Shown piece after piece: positions 7,868 through 16,539 of a DNA stretch of 64,000 bases. A program made the position numbers and the translations under genes. Under the pieces are notes generated by a model. That model did not search any database. It was not told the DNA's origin and worked only from the letters and a program-made list of their open reading frames with translations. The stretch covers positions 62,001-126,000 of the forward strand of contig CABUDI010000002.1 of the NCBI GenBank assembly GCA_902490305.1, in the 5' to 3' direction. The DNA is from an uncultured Collinsella sp. Its GTDB lineage: Bacteria > Actinomycetota > Coriobacteriia > Coriobacteriales > Coriobacteriaceae. How positions within the stretch are numbered: position 1 is the stretch's first letter; the number at the start of each line of letters is the position of its first letter.

Positions 7868-8953
7868 ATGCACATTCCAGATAATTATCTGTCCCCGCAG
7901 ACCGATGCCGTCATGGCGGTGGCGATGGTGCCCGTCTGGGTTCACTGTATCAAAAAGGTGCGCGCCACGCTCGATCGCGAGCACATGGCGTTCCTGGGCA
8001 TCTGCGCCGCATTTTCCTTCTTGCTTATGATGTTCAACGTGCCGCTGCCCGGCGGCACCACTGGCCACGCCGTCGGCGGCGCACTCATCGCGCTGCTGCT
8101 GGGCCCCGAGGCCGCGGCTATCGCGGTTTCGGTCGCGCTGGCGCTGCAAGCGCTGCTGTTTGGCGACGGCGGCATCCTGTCCTTTGGCGCTAACTGCTTT
8201 AACATGGCCTTTGTGTTGCCGTTTGCCGCAGCCATCGTGTTCCGCGCGCTTAACAGCCGTTTGCACGACAAGAGCTGGGGCACCTCGGTTTCGGCCATCG
8301 TAAGCGGCTGGGTCGGCCTGTGCCTGGCGGCCCTGTGCGCAGCAATCGAGTTTGGTATTCAGCCGATGCTTTTCACGAATGCTTCGGGCGCTCCGCTGTA
8401 CTGCCCCTTCCCGCTGTCCATTGCCATTCCGGCCATGATGGTCCCGCATATGTTGGTAGCCGGCGTGGTCGAGGGCGTGGCGACTGCCGCGATCTACGGC
8501 TTTATCAAGAAGACGGCGCCGAGCGTTATCGTCGGCCCCGAAGCCGCCGATGGACAGCTTGCTGCCGAGGGCGCTGCTGCCAAGAAGACCTCGCTGGTCC
8601 CCACGCTCATCTTGGTTGCCGTGCTTGTCGTGGCCACGCCGCTGGGCCTGCTGGCCACGGGTGACGCCTGGGGTGAGTGGGACGCCGAGGGCGCCGCGAC
8701 CGCCGTTCAGGAGGCTGGCGACGACAGCCTGCAGGCTTCGGTCGGTCTCGACACCCCGACCTTTGCCGACGCTCTGCCTACGGGTGATTACCTGCAGGCC
8801 TATTCCGAGGAGCAGGGTCTTGGCTTTGCCGGCCAGGCTGCCATGTATATCCTGTCCGGCGTGATTGGCGTGGCGGTGCTCACCATCGCGTTCCGTCTGA
8901 TCTCGCTTACGGTCAAGGAAAGCGGAGCCCATGGCGATGGTCGAGCTGCCTAG
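7868..8953 (+). CDS. cbiM: ECF-type nickel/cobalt transporter, substrate-binding and PDGLE-like fusion (CbiM/NikMN)
   Basis: Membrane S-component that captures Ni2+ or Co2+ for an energy-coupling-factor importer. The N-terminus MHIPDNYLSP carries the family's metal-binding His2 near the start. Six to seven hydrophobic helices follow (about 10-220), including the conserved PLPGGTTGHAVGG and FGDGGILSFGANCFNMAF segments. After a linker the C-terminal third has a helix, an external segment with DAWGEWDAEG, and a last helix (about 335-355), as in CbiM/NikM proteins fused to a CbiN/NikN-like or PDGLE part. 361 residues. ATG 7868 follows CGGGAGGCG. First gene of a three-gene operon behind the palindromic operator; nickel is the more likely substrate by that context. 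Confidence 0.9.
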   Translation: MHIPDNYLSPQTDAVMAVAMVPVWVHCIKKVRATLDREHMAFLGICAAFSFLLMMFNVPLPGGTTGHAVGGALIALLLGPEAAAIAVSVALALQALLFGDGGILSFGANCFNMAFVLPFAAAIVFRALNSRLHDKSWGTSVSAIVSGWVGLCLAALCAAIEFGIQPMLFTNASGAPLYCPFPLSIAIPAMMVPHMLVAGVVEGVATAAIYGFIKKTAPSVIVGPEAADGQLAAEGAAAKKTSLVPTLILVAVLVVATPLGLLATGDAWGEWDAEGAATAVQEAGDDSLQASVGLDTPTFADALPTGDYLQAYSEEQGLGFAGQAAMYILSGVIGVAVLTIAFRLISLTVKESGAHGDGRAA

Positions 8954-9767
8954 CTGGCTTGCGGCCGAGGAGCGATACGAGCCCACGGGCGCTCGTCATC
9001 GCGTGATGCAAAAGAACGTCCTGCACCTGGCGAGCCTGCTTGAGCGGGTTCGCCTGGGTGGAGGCGCGCACGAGGGCGGGTCGATGGTCGACCGCACCCT
9101 TTCTTGCGTTTCGGCTCCGGTGCGCCTGGTGGGGATATTCGTTTGCGTCCTGTGCGTGTGCCTGACACAAAGCCCGCTGTACCTCATGTTGATGGCGGCC
9201 ATTGCGCTGGTGCTCGTTGCCGTGCGTCCTGTACGCGGGCTGCGCGCGACCTTTGTGCCGACGCTTGGCGCCGCGGGGCTCGCAGTGGTTTTGGCGCTGC
9301 CTGCCCTGCTGCTGGGTGCTTCCGCTACGGGCGCCATGCTCAAGATTGCGCTCAAGACCTTCATTAATGTGTCGCTGGTGCTGGGCGTTTCGTGGACCCT
9401 CACGTGGAGCCGCATGTCGGCGGCGCTCAAGATGCTGCATCTACCCGACGAAGTTATCTTTACGTTTGATATGGCGCTCAAGCACATCGAGGTGCTGGGT
9501 CGTACGGCGCACAATCTGTGCGAATCGGTCATGCTGCGCAGCGTTGGCCGTGCGCCCGAGGGATTTTCGCGTACCGATTCGATCGCGGGTATCATGGGCA
9601 TGACCTTTATCAAGGCGATGAAATGCAGCCGCGCGATGGACGAGGCTATGCTTTGCCGCGGCTTTGCCGGTGCGTATCCGGCTCCCGCGCGCGCCAGGTT
9701 TGGCTGGCGCGATGCGGCCTATGCGGCCGGCGTGGCGCTGCTGGCAGTGTTGTGCGCCGTGCTGTAG
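8931..9767 (+). CDS. cbiQ: ECF transporter transmembrane T-component (CbiQ)
   Basis: Coupling membrane subunit that links the CbiM/NikM S-component to the ATPase. 278 residues with several hydrophobic helices in the first two thirds (about 60-150 and 245-270). The cytosolic part has two short Arg-Gly-type coupling motifs, SVMLRSVGRAPEG and AMLCRGFAGAYP, which in EcfT proteins contact the ATPase. The gene starts at ATG 8931, 23 bases before the cbiM stop, with a GGAG in the cbiM coding sequence, so translation is coupled. It is followed 28 bp later by the ATPase gene. The N-terminal ~40 residues, before the first helix, are longer than in minimal CbiQ proteins. Confidence 0.92.
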   Translation: MAMVELPSWLAAEERYEPTGARHRVMQKNVLHLASLLERVRLGGGAHEGGSMVDRTLSCVSAPVRLVGIFVCVLCVCLTQSPLYLMLMAAIALVLVAVRPVRGLRATFVPTLGAAGLAVVLALPALLLGASATGAMLKIALKTFINVSLVLGVSWTLTWSRMSAALKMLHLPDEVIFTFDMALKHIEVLGRTAHNLCESVMLRSVGRAPEGFSRTDSIAGIMGMTFIKAMKCSRAMDEAMLCRGFAGAYPAPARARFGWRDAAYAAGVALLAVLCAVL

Positions 9768-9795
9768 GCGCTGCTGGTTCCGGCGGGGGATGCAA

Positions 9796-10584
9796 ATGGG
9801 GAAGGGCGACGTTTTGACGATCGATATGAATAGTGTGGCGGGTACGAACGGTGCGGGCGGCGCCGAGGTCGCGCCGCTCATCGAGCTGCGCGACGTGGTG
9901 TTCTCCTATGCGGGGCATACGGTTGTCGATGGCGTGTCGCTGCAGGTCGATCGTGGTGAACTCGTTGCCCTGCTCGGTCCCAACGGCTGCGGTAAGACGA
10001 CGATTATGCGCCTTATTAACGGCCTTGAACTCGCGAACGCAGGGGCATACCTGTTTGACGGGCACGTAATCGATGCGGCGTATCTGAAGGATTCTGCTGC
10101 TGCTCAGAAGTTCCACCAGCGCGTGGGCTTCGTATTCCAAAACGCCGATGCCCAGCTGTTCTGCGCCACGGTGGGCGAGGAAGTTGCTTTTGGTCCCGCG
10201 CAGATGGGGCTGCCGGCAGACGAGCTCGAGCGCCGCGTGCGCGATGCCATGGGGCTGTTCCAGATTGCCGATCTGGTCGATGCCTCTCCCTATCAGCTTT
10301 CGGGCGGGCAAAAGAAGCGCGTTGCGCTGGCTGCGGTGGTGTCGATGAACCCGGATATCTTGGTCCTCGACGAGCCTACCAATGGGCTCGACGAGGATTC
10401 ATGCGACATTGTGGTCAACTTCTTGCTGGCCTACGTCGCGGCGGGTAAGACGGTCTTGATGAGCACACATCACCAGGATTTGGTGCGACGCCTGGGTGCC
10501 CGTGCAATCTATATCGATCGATATCACCATGTGATCGAGGCGCCTTCGCCGTCGTATGGAACCGAAAGCGGTGCTACGGACTAG
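9796..10584 (+). CDS. cbiO: ECF transporter ATP-binding protein (CbiO)
   Basis: Cytosolic ABC ATPase that powers the Ni/Co importer. It has Walker A GPNGCGKTT, a Q-loop FQNADAQLF typical of ECF A-components, signature LSGGQKKR, Walker B ILVLDEPTNGLDE and an H-loop with STHHQD. About 262 residues. I use the ATG at 9796 because GGCGGGGG is six bases upstream; ATG 9790 and an ATG near 9826 are alternatives. Only one ATPase gene is present, so the complex probably uses a homodimer, as known for CbiMNQO. The region before the ABC domain (about 30 residues) is low complexity. Confidence 0.95.
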   Translation: MGKGDVLTIDMNSVAGTNGAGGAEVAPLIELRDVVFSYAGHTVVDGVSLQVDRGELVALLGPNGCGKTTIMRLINGLELANAGAYLFDGHVIDAAYLKDSAAAQKFHQRVGFVFQNADAQLFCATVGEEVAFGPAQMGLPADELERRVRDAMGLFQIADLVDASPYQLSGGQKKRVALAAVVSMNPDILVLDEPTNGLDEDSCDIVVNFLLAYVAAGKTVLMSTHHQDLVRRLGARAIYIDRYHHVIEAPSPSYGTESGATD

Positions 10585-10664
10585 TTGCTGCGTAGAGCGT
10601 GCGTAGCCGCCCGCGCGGCTTTGCCGTGATGGTATAGTTATCCAGGTTTTTTATGGGGGTGGCT

Positions 10665-11513
10665 ATGCCAAGCTGGAACATTCATATCGCTCAGACGGAG
10701 CGTTTGCTGGAGCGCACCGGTGCGCTTGCCAATAGCGTGCGCGACCGCAATGCCTTTTTGTTTGGCTGCGTGGTTCCGGATATCTTCGTGGGCTATATGG
10801 TCCCTGGCATCGCCGATCCCATCCCGTACCGCATTACGCACTTTGCAAAGCCCGAGCCTATCCCTAAGCCTCGTGAGCATGAGTTCTGGGATACCTATGT
10901 GGCACCGTTGCTTAAAAGTTCGCCCACCGGTGCGCCAGCCGCGGCTACCTCGATTGTCGAGGAGCGCGAGCGACTGAATCGCGTGCACTATCCCCAGCGC
11001 TACAGGGATGCTGAGCCGGTTGTCGGTCCCGGCGCTCGTGAGTTCTCGCTTGCGTCCGAAGATGTGGCGCAGTCGTTGCTCGATTTGACACTGGGTGTCT
11101 GGTCGCATCTGGTGGCCGATACCGTATGGAATACGCGCGTGAATCAGTACCTGGAGGCGCACGGCGGCAAGCCGTGTGAGGAGTTCCGCATTAAAAAGCA
11201 AGGCGACTTTGACTGGTTTGGCAAGACGCTGGGCATTGTTTCCATCCCGCGTGCGACCGATCGCCTGTATACCGCTGCGACGCGTTTTGGGCAGTATCCC
11301 ATCCATAAAGAATATGTGCTCAAGACCATCGGCGTCATGCACGAGATTGTACGCGAAAACCCCGGCGAGCCCGATCATCCGCCGTACCGCCTGCTGACCG
11401 AGAAATTCTTTGACGCAACGTTTACCGAGGTCATCGAGCTGACCGAAGCGGGCTTTGCGGCTCGCGTTGCCGCTTCTGACGTTCCCGCAGTCCCTCTGAT
11501 CGCTAGCTGCTAG
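10665..11513 (+). CDS. Zinc-dependent phospholipase C-like protein
   Basis: 282 residues. The N-terminal pattern (MPSWNIHIAQ, then FLFGCVVPDI, then THF) and a later DLTLGVWSHLVADTVWN segment match the zinc-dependent phospholipase C / S1-P1-like fold, in which these His and Asp residues bind the metal. No signal peptide is visible, unlike secreted toxins of this fold, so it is probably cytosolic and its substrate is unknown. ATG 10665 follows GGGGGTGG; a GTG twelve bases upstream lies within that ribosome site. Monocistronic, with a TATAGT element at 10633-10638. It ends about 200 bp before the convergent pyk gene. Confidence 0.72.
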   Translation: MPSWNIHIAQTERLLERTGALANSVRDRNAFLFGCVVPDIFVGYMVPGIADPIPYRITHFAKPEPIPKPREHEFWDTYVAPLLKSSPTGAPAAATSIVEERERLNRVHYPQRYRDAEPVVGPGAREFSLASEDVAQSLLDLTLGVWSHLVADTVWNTRVNQYLEAHGGKPCEEFRIKKQGDFDWFGKTLGIVSIPRATDRLYTAATRFGQYPIHKEYVLKTIGVMHEIVRENPGEPDHPPYRLLTEKFFDATFTEVIELTEAGFAARVAASDVPAVPLIASC

Positions 11514-11656
11514 CCGGCCGGCTTGACGGTGAACAGTTCACCCCAATTGACCAACGGCTCCCCTCGCAGGGCGTCTTCGGTGGTGCGCTCGGTATCGGAG
11601 AGGCTTGCGACTGAACGCAAATCGATGAAGTGACATATGGAGAAGGTTTTAAAAAA

Positions 11657-11687
11657 GGGGCCCGGAAGACTTCGCCTTCCGGGCCCT
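11657..11687 (-). terminator. Terminator of pyk
   Basis: GGGCCCGGAAG (11658-11668) and CTTCCGGGCCC (11676-11686) form an 11-bp GC-rich stem. Read on the minus strand it is followed by CTTTTTT, so it is a strong intrinsic terminator for pyk. It may also slow plus-strand transcription from the phospholipase-like gene. Confidence 0.88.
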
Positions 11688-11717
11688 TTGCAATGCAAGT
11701 GTGCTTGCAAGTACGAT

Positions 11718-13178
11718 TTAGCGCACCTGAGCGACGTAAGCGACGTTGGTCGAGGAGACCTTGTCCTCGAGTTGGACGCTCATGCGGGGGTCGCCGGCGG
11801 TGGCGACGGTCAGATCGCCGGCCTCGACGTAGCCGAGCTCCTTAGCGGTCTCGATCGCCTTGACGATCGTGCCGTTGACGGTGCCCTGGGTAATCTCGGC
11901 CTGGTGCGGGATAACGCCCCAGTACATGATCATCTGCTGGACGGCCCACTCGTGGCGGGAGAACGCGCAGATCGGCATGTTGGGACGGAAGTGCGAAATC
12001 AGGCGAGCGGTACGACCGGTGGTCGTCGGCACGGTGATGCACTTGGCGCCAACGGTGGTAGCCATGTTCACAGCGGACATACCCACAACGTTGTTGACAA
12101 CGCGGGTGCCGTGAGCATCGGCCGGAACCTCGAGCGGAGCGTGAGCCGGGAGGTACTTCTCGGTCTCGAGAGCAATGCTGGCCTGCATCTTGACGGCCTC
12201 AACCGGGTACTTACCGGCAGCGGACTCGCCAGAGAGCATAACGGCGTCGGTGCCGTCGTAGATGGCGTTAGCAACGTCGGCAACCTCGGCGCGCGTCGGG
12301 CGCGGGTTTTGCTGCATGGAGTCGAGCATCTGCGTAGCGGTGATAACGGGCTTGTAGGCCGCGTTGCACTTGGCGATGATCTCCTTCTGGATGTGCGGAA
12401 CGAGCTCGGGCTTGATCTCGATGCCCAGGTCGCCACGGGCGACCATGATGCCGTCGGAAGCCTCGAGGATCTCGTCGAAGTTCTCGACGCCCAGGGCGCA
12501 CTCGATCTTCGGGAAGATCGTCACGTGCTCGCCACCGTTCTCGCGGCAAAGCTCGCGGATGCCGCGGACGGACTCGCCGTCACGGATGAAGGAAGCGGCG
12601 ATGTAGTCGATGTTCTCGGTCAGGCCAAAGAGGATGTCCTGACGATCGCGCTCGGTGATAGCGGGCAACGAGATGTTGACGTTGGGCATGTTGACGCCCT
12701 TGCGCTCGCCGATCAGGCCGTCGTTCTTGACGACGCAGGTCATGTCCTGGCCGTCGACGGACTCGACCTCGAGGGCAACCAGGCCGTCGTCGATCAGGAT
12801 AAGGGAGCCCTTCTCGACCTCGGAGGGCAGAGCCAGGTAGTCGAGGGAGATGTGCTCAGCGGTGCCGTGGAAATCCTCGGACGTGGGCTGAGCGGTGACG
12901 ACGATCTTGTCGCCGGTCTTGACGGCAACCTTCTTGCCATCGACCAGAAGGCCGGTGCGGACCTCGGGGCCCTTGGTGTCGAGCAGGATGCCGACGGGCA
13001 GACCGAGCTCCTTGGAAATACGACGGACGCGCTCGATGCGACCGTGGTGCTCGTCGTAGGATCCGTGCGAGAAGTTAAAACGGGCGACGTTCATGCCCGC
13101 CTTGATCATCTCGCGGATGGTCTCGTCGCTATCGCAGGCGGGACCCATGGTGCATACAATCTTGGTGCGCTTGTACAT
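11718..13178 (-). CDS. pyk: Pyruvate kinase
   Basis: Last step of glycolysis: phosphoenolpyruvate plus ADP to pyruvate plus ATP, cytosolic. 486 residues with all landmarks: RTKIVCTMGPA and ARFNFSHG at the N-terminus, DTKGPEVRTG before the B domain, the active-site segment KIECALGVENFDEI with GIMVARGDLGIEI, and DAVMLSGESAAGKYP. The C-terminal regulatory domain is complete, and there is no extra PEP-utiliser domain. ATG 13178 follows a perfect GGAGGT. A minus-strand TATAAT lies at 13242-13247. Monocistronic, ending in a strong terminator. As an essential energy gene in a fermenter it is expected to be highly expressed. Confidence 0.97.
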   Translation of the reverse strand: MYKRTKIVCTMGPACDSDETIREMIKAGMNVARFNFSHGSYDEHHGRIERVRRISKELGLPVGILLDTKGPEVRTGLLVDGKKVAVKTGDKIVVTAQPTSEDFHGTAEHISLDYLALPSEVEKGSLILIDDGLVALEVESVDGQDMTCVVKNDGLIGERKGVNMPNVNISLPAITERDRQDILFGLTENIDYIAASFIRDGESVRGIRELCRENGGEHVTIFPKIECALGVENFDEILEASDGIMVARGDLGIEIKPELVPHIQKEIIAKCNAAYKPVITATQMLDSMQQNPRPTRAEVADVANAIYDGTDAVMLSGESAAGKYPVEAVKMQASIALETEKYLPAHAPLEVPADAHGTRVVNNVVGMSAVNMATTVGAKCITVPTTTGRTARLISHFRPNMPICAFSRHEWAVQQMIMYWGVIPHQAEITQGTVNGTIVKAIETAKELGYVEAGDLTVATAGDPRMSVQLEDKVSSTNVAYVAQVR

Positions 13179-13619
13179 TCAGACCTCCATCTGACATCGT
13201 CTTGCGCTGATAGATAAACCATAAGAAATAAAACTGAGATGATTATAACGAAATGCCGACCGAATACCCCAAAAAATCGACCGTATGCCGAATTAGAAGT
13301 TCATTTTTTGCGAAAAAACGGTATATGCAAAAACTTTACCAACCGTTCTAACCGCTGCTATCTGGGCGATATTTCAGTTTGATGATGCACCGAAGAAAAA
13401 ACGTTTTATCAATGTTGAACATCATACGGTCTGCATCGTTGCGAATGGACCCTATTTCCAAATGGATTGTTTTGGCTAGACGCGCTGCTTTGGGGTACCA
13501 TAGCTCCACTATCAACTGCCGCTCAGCACGGCAGCCTTGATGAGCCCTTGCCCTTCTCCCGGGAATTATGATCGGGCATCAATCTGCTGAGTGGCCCGAA
13601 TCCCAGGAGGGGACTCTAT
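13179..13619. promoter_or_regulatory. AT-rich divergent intergenic region between pyk and the Ca2+ ATPase
   Basis: 441 bp that is clearly AT-richer than its surroundings. It holds the pyk -10 (TATAAT on the minus strand, 13242-13247) and a candidate plus-strand promoter TTGGCT (13472-13477), 18 bp, TACCAT (13496-13501). The ATPase start is preceded by AGGAGGGG. The leader between that promoter and the ATG is ~110 bases with no recognised RNA motif. I see no supported gene here. Confidence 0.5.
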
Positions 13620-16301
13620 ATGCAAAAGGAATACCTGTCCGCCGCGGCGGAGGTGCTCAGCGACCAGGGCGTCGATGAGAACCTCGGCCTGAGCAACGAC
13701 GAGGCGTCGTCGCGCCTCGCCAAGACAGGCCCTAACAAGCTCGAGGAAGCCGAGAAGACGCCGTTGTGGAAGCGCTTCTTTGAGCAGATGGCCGACCCCA
13801 TGGTTATCATGCTGATCGTTGCCGCCGTCATCAGCGCGCTCACGGGCATGGTCAAGGGCGAGGCGGACTTTGCCGATGTCGCCATCATCATGTTCGTCGT
13901 TATCGTCAACTCGGTGCTGGGCGTGGTTCAGGAGGCTAAAAGCGAGGAGGCCCTCGAGGCCCTGCAGGAGATGAGCGCGGCGCAGTCCAAGGTGCTGCGC
14001 GACGGCAAGCTCGTGCACCTGCCGAGCGCCGAGCTCGTGCCCGGCGATGTGATCATGCTCGAGGCGGGCGACTCCGTCCCGGCCGACTGCCGTGTGCTCG
14101 AGAGCGCCACGATGAAGATCGAGGAGGCCGCCCTTACCGGCGAGTCCGTGCCCGTCGAGAAGCATGCCAACGTCATTGAGCTCGCCGCCGGCATCGACGA
14201 CGTGCCGCTCGGCGACCGCAAGAACATGTGCTACATGGGTTCCACCGTGGTATACGGCCGCGGTCGCGCCGTCGTGGTCGGCACCGGTATGAACACCGAG
14301 ATGGGCAAGATCGCCGGCGCCCTGGCCGAGGCCAAGGAAGAGCTCACGCCGCTGCAGGTGAAGCTCGCCGAGCTCAGCCGCATCCTTACCATCATGGTTA
14401 TCGTCATCTGCGTCGTCATCTTTGGCGTCGACATCATCCGTCACGGCGTGGGCAACGTCCTCACCGACCCGACAGCCTTGCTCGATACCTTTATGGTCGC
14501 CGTCTCGCTCGCCGTCGCTGCCATCCCCGAGGGCCTGGTCGCCGTCGTGACCATCGTGCTGTCGCTTGGCGTGACCAAGATGGCCAAGCGCCAGGCAATC
14601 ATCCGCAAGCTTTCCGCCGTCGAGACCCTTGGCTGCACACAGACCATCTGCTCCGACAAGACCGGTACCCTCACCCAGAACAAGATGACCGTCGTCAAGC
14701 ACGAGCTCGCTGCGCCTAAGGAGAAGTTCCTGGCCGGCATGGCTCTGTGCTCCGACGCCCAGTGGGACGAGGAACTGGGCGAGGCTGTGGGTGAGCCGAC
14801 CGAGTGTGCGCTCGTCAACGATGCCGGCAAGGCGGGGCTCACTGGCCTGACTGCCGAGCATCCGCGCGTGGGCGAGGCCCCGTTTGACTCGGGCCGCAAG
14901 ATGATGTCCGTGGTCGTCGAGACCCTGGACGGCGAGTACGAGCAGTACACCAAGGGCGCGCCCGACGTGGTGATCGGCCTGTGTACCCATATCTACGAGG
15001 GCGACAAGGTTGTCCCCCTGACCGAGGAGCGTCGCGCCGAGCTCGTGGCCGCCAACAAGGCCATGGCCGACGAGGCCCTGCGCGTGCTGGCGCTGGCGAG
15101 CCGCACCTACACCGAGGTCCCGGCCGACTGCAGCCCCGCCGCGCTCGAGCATGACCTGGTCTTCTGCGGCCTGTCCGGCATGATTGACCCGGTCCGCCCC
15201 GAGGTCGCCGACGCCATCCGCGAGGCGCACGACGCCGGTATCCGCACCGTCATGATTACGGGCGACCACATCGACACCGCCGTGGCCATCGCCAAGCAGC
15301 TGGGCATCGTCACCGATCGCAGCCATGCCATCACCGGTGCCGACCTCGATCGCATGAGCGACGAGGAGCTCGACGCGCACATCGAGGACTACGGCGTGTA
15401 CGCCCGCGTTCAGCCCGAGCATAAGACCCGCATCGTCGAGGCTTGGAAGTCGCGCGACCAGATCGTGGCCATGACGGGCGACGGCGTCAACGACGCCCCG
15501 TCCATCAAGCGTGCCGACATCGGCGTGGGCATGGGCATCACCGGTACCGACGTCACCAAGAACGTTGCCGACATGGTGCTCGCCGACGACAACTTCGCCA
15601 CCATCATCGGTGCCTGCGAAGAGGGCCGTCGCATCTACGACAACATCCGCAAGGTCATCCAGTTCCTGCTTTCGGCCAACCTTGCCGAGGTGTTCTCGGT
15701 GTTTATCGCCACGCTCATCGGCTTTACCATCTTTCAGCCGGTGCAGCTGCTGTGGGTGAACCTGGTCACCGACTGCTTCCCCGCGCTCGCGCTGGGCATG
15801 GAGGATGCCGAGGGCGACATCATGAAGCGCAAGCCGCGCAACGCCAAGGACGGCGTCTTTGCCGGACATATGGGTCTGGACTGCGTGGTCCAGGGCCTGA
15901 TCATCACCGTGCTGGTGCTGGCGAGCTTCTTTGTGGGCGTGTACTTTGACATGGGCTACATCCACATCGCCGATATGATCGCCGGCAATGCCGACGAGGA
16001 AGGCGTGATGATGGCGTTCATCACGCTCAACATGGTCGAGATTTTCCACTGCTTCAATATGCGCAGCCGTCGTGCGTCGCTGTTCACCATGAAAAAGCAG
16101 AACAAGTGGCTGTGGGCTTCCGCCGCGCTGGCACTGGTGCTGACGGTGATTGTGACCGTGCAGCCGACGCTTGCCGAGATGTTCTTTGGCCCCGTGACGC
16201 TTGAGCTCAAGGGCGTTGTCGCCGCCCTGGGCCTTGCCTTCCTGATCATTCCGCTGATGGAGATCTACAAGGCGATCATGCGCGCGGTCGAGAAGGAGTA
16301 G
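13620..16301 (+). CDS. P-type Ca2+-transporting ATPase (type II)
   Basis: Plasma-membrane cation pump, 893 residues. N-terminal cation-ATPase domain, then the actuator motif LTGESVPVEK, M4 with IPEGL (calcium site), phosphorylation site CSDKTGTLTQNK with Asp346, hinge MTGDGVNDAPSIKRADIG, M5-M6 with LLWVNLVTDCFPALALGME, and four C-terminal helices. The PEGL in M4 and the Asn/Asp in M6 fit SERCA/PMCA-like pumps rather than Na+/K+ or Mg2+ types. There is no calmodulin-binding tail. ATG 13620 follows AGGAGGGG. It probably exports Ca2+, but substrate assignment by motif alone is not certain. Monocistronic, followed by a long nested palindrome. Confidence 0.9.
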   Translation: MQKEYLSAAAEVLSDQGVDENLGLSNDEASSRLAKTGPNKLEEAEKTPLWKRFFEQMADPMVIMLIVAAVISALTGMVKGEADFADVAIIMFVVIVNSVLGVVQEAKSEEALEALQEMSAAQSKVLRDGKLVHLPSAELVPGDVIMLEAGDSVPADCRVLESATMKIEEAALTGESVPVEKHANVIELAAGIDDVPLGDRKNMCYMGSTVVYGRGRAVVVGTGMNTEMGKIAGALAEAKEELTPLQVKLAELSRILTIMVIVICVVIFGVDIIRHGVGNVLTDPTALLDTFMVAVSLAVAAIPEGLVAVVTIVLSLGVTKMAKRQAIIRKLSAVETLGCTQTICSDKTGTLTQNKMTVVKHELAAPKEKFLAGMALCSDAQWDEELGEAVGEPTECALVNDAGKAGLTGLTAEHPRVGEAPFDSGRKMMSVVVETLDGEYEQYTKGAPDVVIGLCTHIYEGDKVVPLTEERRAELVAANKAMADEALRVLALASRTYTEVPADCSPAALEHDLVFCGLSGMIDPVRPEVADAIREAHDAGIRTVMITGDHIDTAVAIAKQLGIVTDRSHAITGADLDRMSDEELDAHIEDYGVYARVQPEHKTRIVEAWKSRDQIVAMTGDGVNDAPSIKRADIGVGMGITGTDVTKNVADMVLADDNFATIIGACEEGRRIYDNIRKVIQFLLSANLAEVFSVFIATLIGFTIFQPVQLLWVNLVTDCFPALALGMEDAEGDIMKRKPRNAKDGVFAGHMGLDCVVQGLIITVLVLASFFVGVYFDMGYIHIADMIAGNADEEGVMMAFITLNMVEIFHCFNMRSRRASLFTMKKQNKWLWASAALALVLTVIVTVQPTLAEMFFGPVTLELKGVVAALGLAFLIIPLMEIYKAIMRAVEKE

Positions 16302-16302
16302 G

Positions 16303-16440
16303 TCGAAAGGCCATCCTTCCCACCGGCCCGACCGCCTGCGGGGTTTCTTCTTCGCTGGTCCTCGCGCTTCGCGCTGCGGGATCGCTCAGAAGAAACCCCT
16401 CCCGGCGGGCGGGCCTTCGGATGACCTCTCGGGACCGTAA
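16303..16440. repeat. Long nested palindrome after the Ca2+ ATPase
   Basis: GGGGTTTCTTCT (16340-16351) pairs perfectly with AGAAGAAACCCC (16388-16399). Outside it, GC-rich arms around 16303-16338 and 16400-16436 pair imperfectly (GGTCGAAAGGCC against GGCCTTCGGATGACC). Inside is a small hairpin CGCGC-TTC-GCGC. The outer/inner layout resembles family A but the sequence differs. Confidence 0.65.
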
Positions 16441-16457
16441 GCTGAGGAAAAGTTTGT

Positions 16458-16491
16458 GAGCTGGTCGGGCTTTGCCCGGCCAGCTCTTTTT
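16458..16491 (+). terminator. Strong intrinsic terminator before rsgA
   Basis: GAGCTGGTCGGGC (16458-16470) and GCCCGGCCAGCTC (16474-16486) with a TTT loop give a 13-bp stem with one G-T pair, followed by TTTTTG. It separates the ATPase transcript from rsgA. It also shows that an in-frame ATG at 16456 is not the rsgA start. Confidence 0.88.
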
Positions 16492-16539
16492 GATTTAAAA
16501 TACCTGCTCAGTTGTGATTTTGGGTGCTGGGAGGCGTTT

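Noticed and set aside
13382..13540. 52-codon frame (MMHRRKNVLSM...) in the pyk-ATPase gap
   Set aside because: No ribosome site, Arg/Ser-rich random composition, and it overlaps a likely promoter.
13566..16049. Open frame of 827 codons opposite the Ca2+ ATPase
   Set aside because: Fully explained by the ATPase on the other strand; composition is His/Asp/Gly-rich nonsense.
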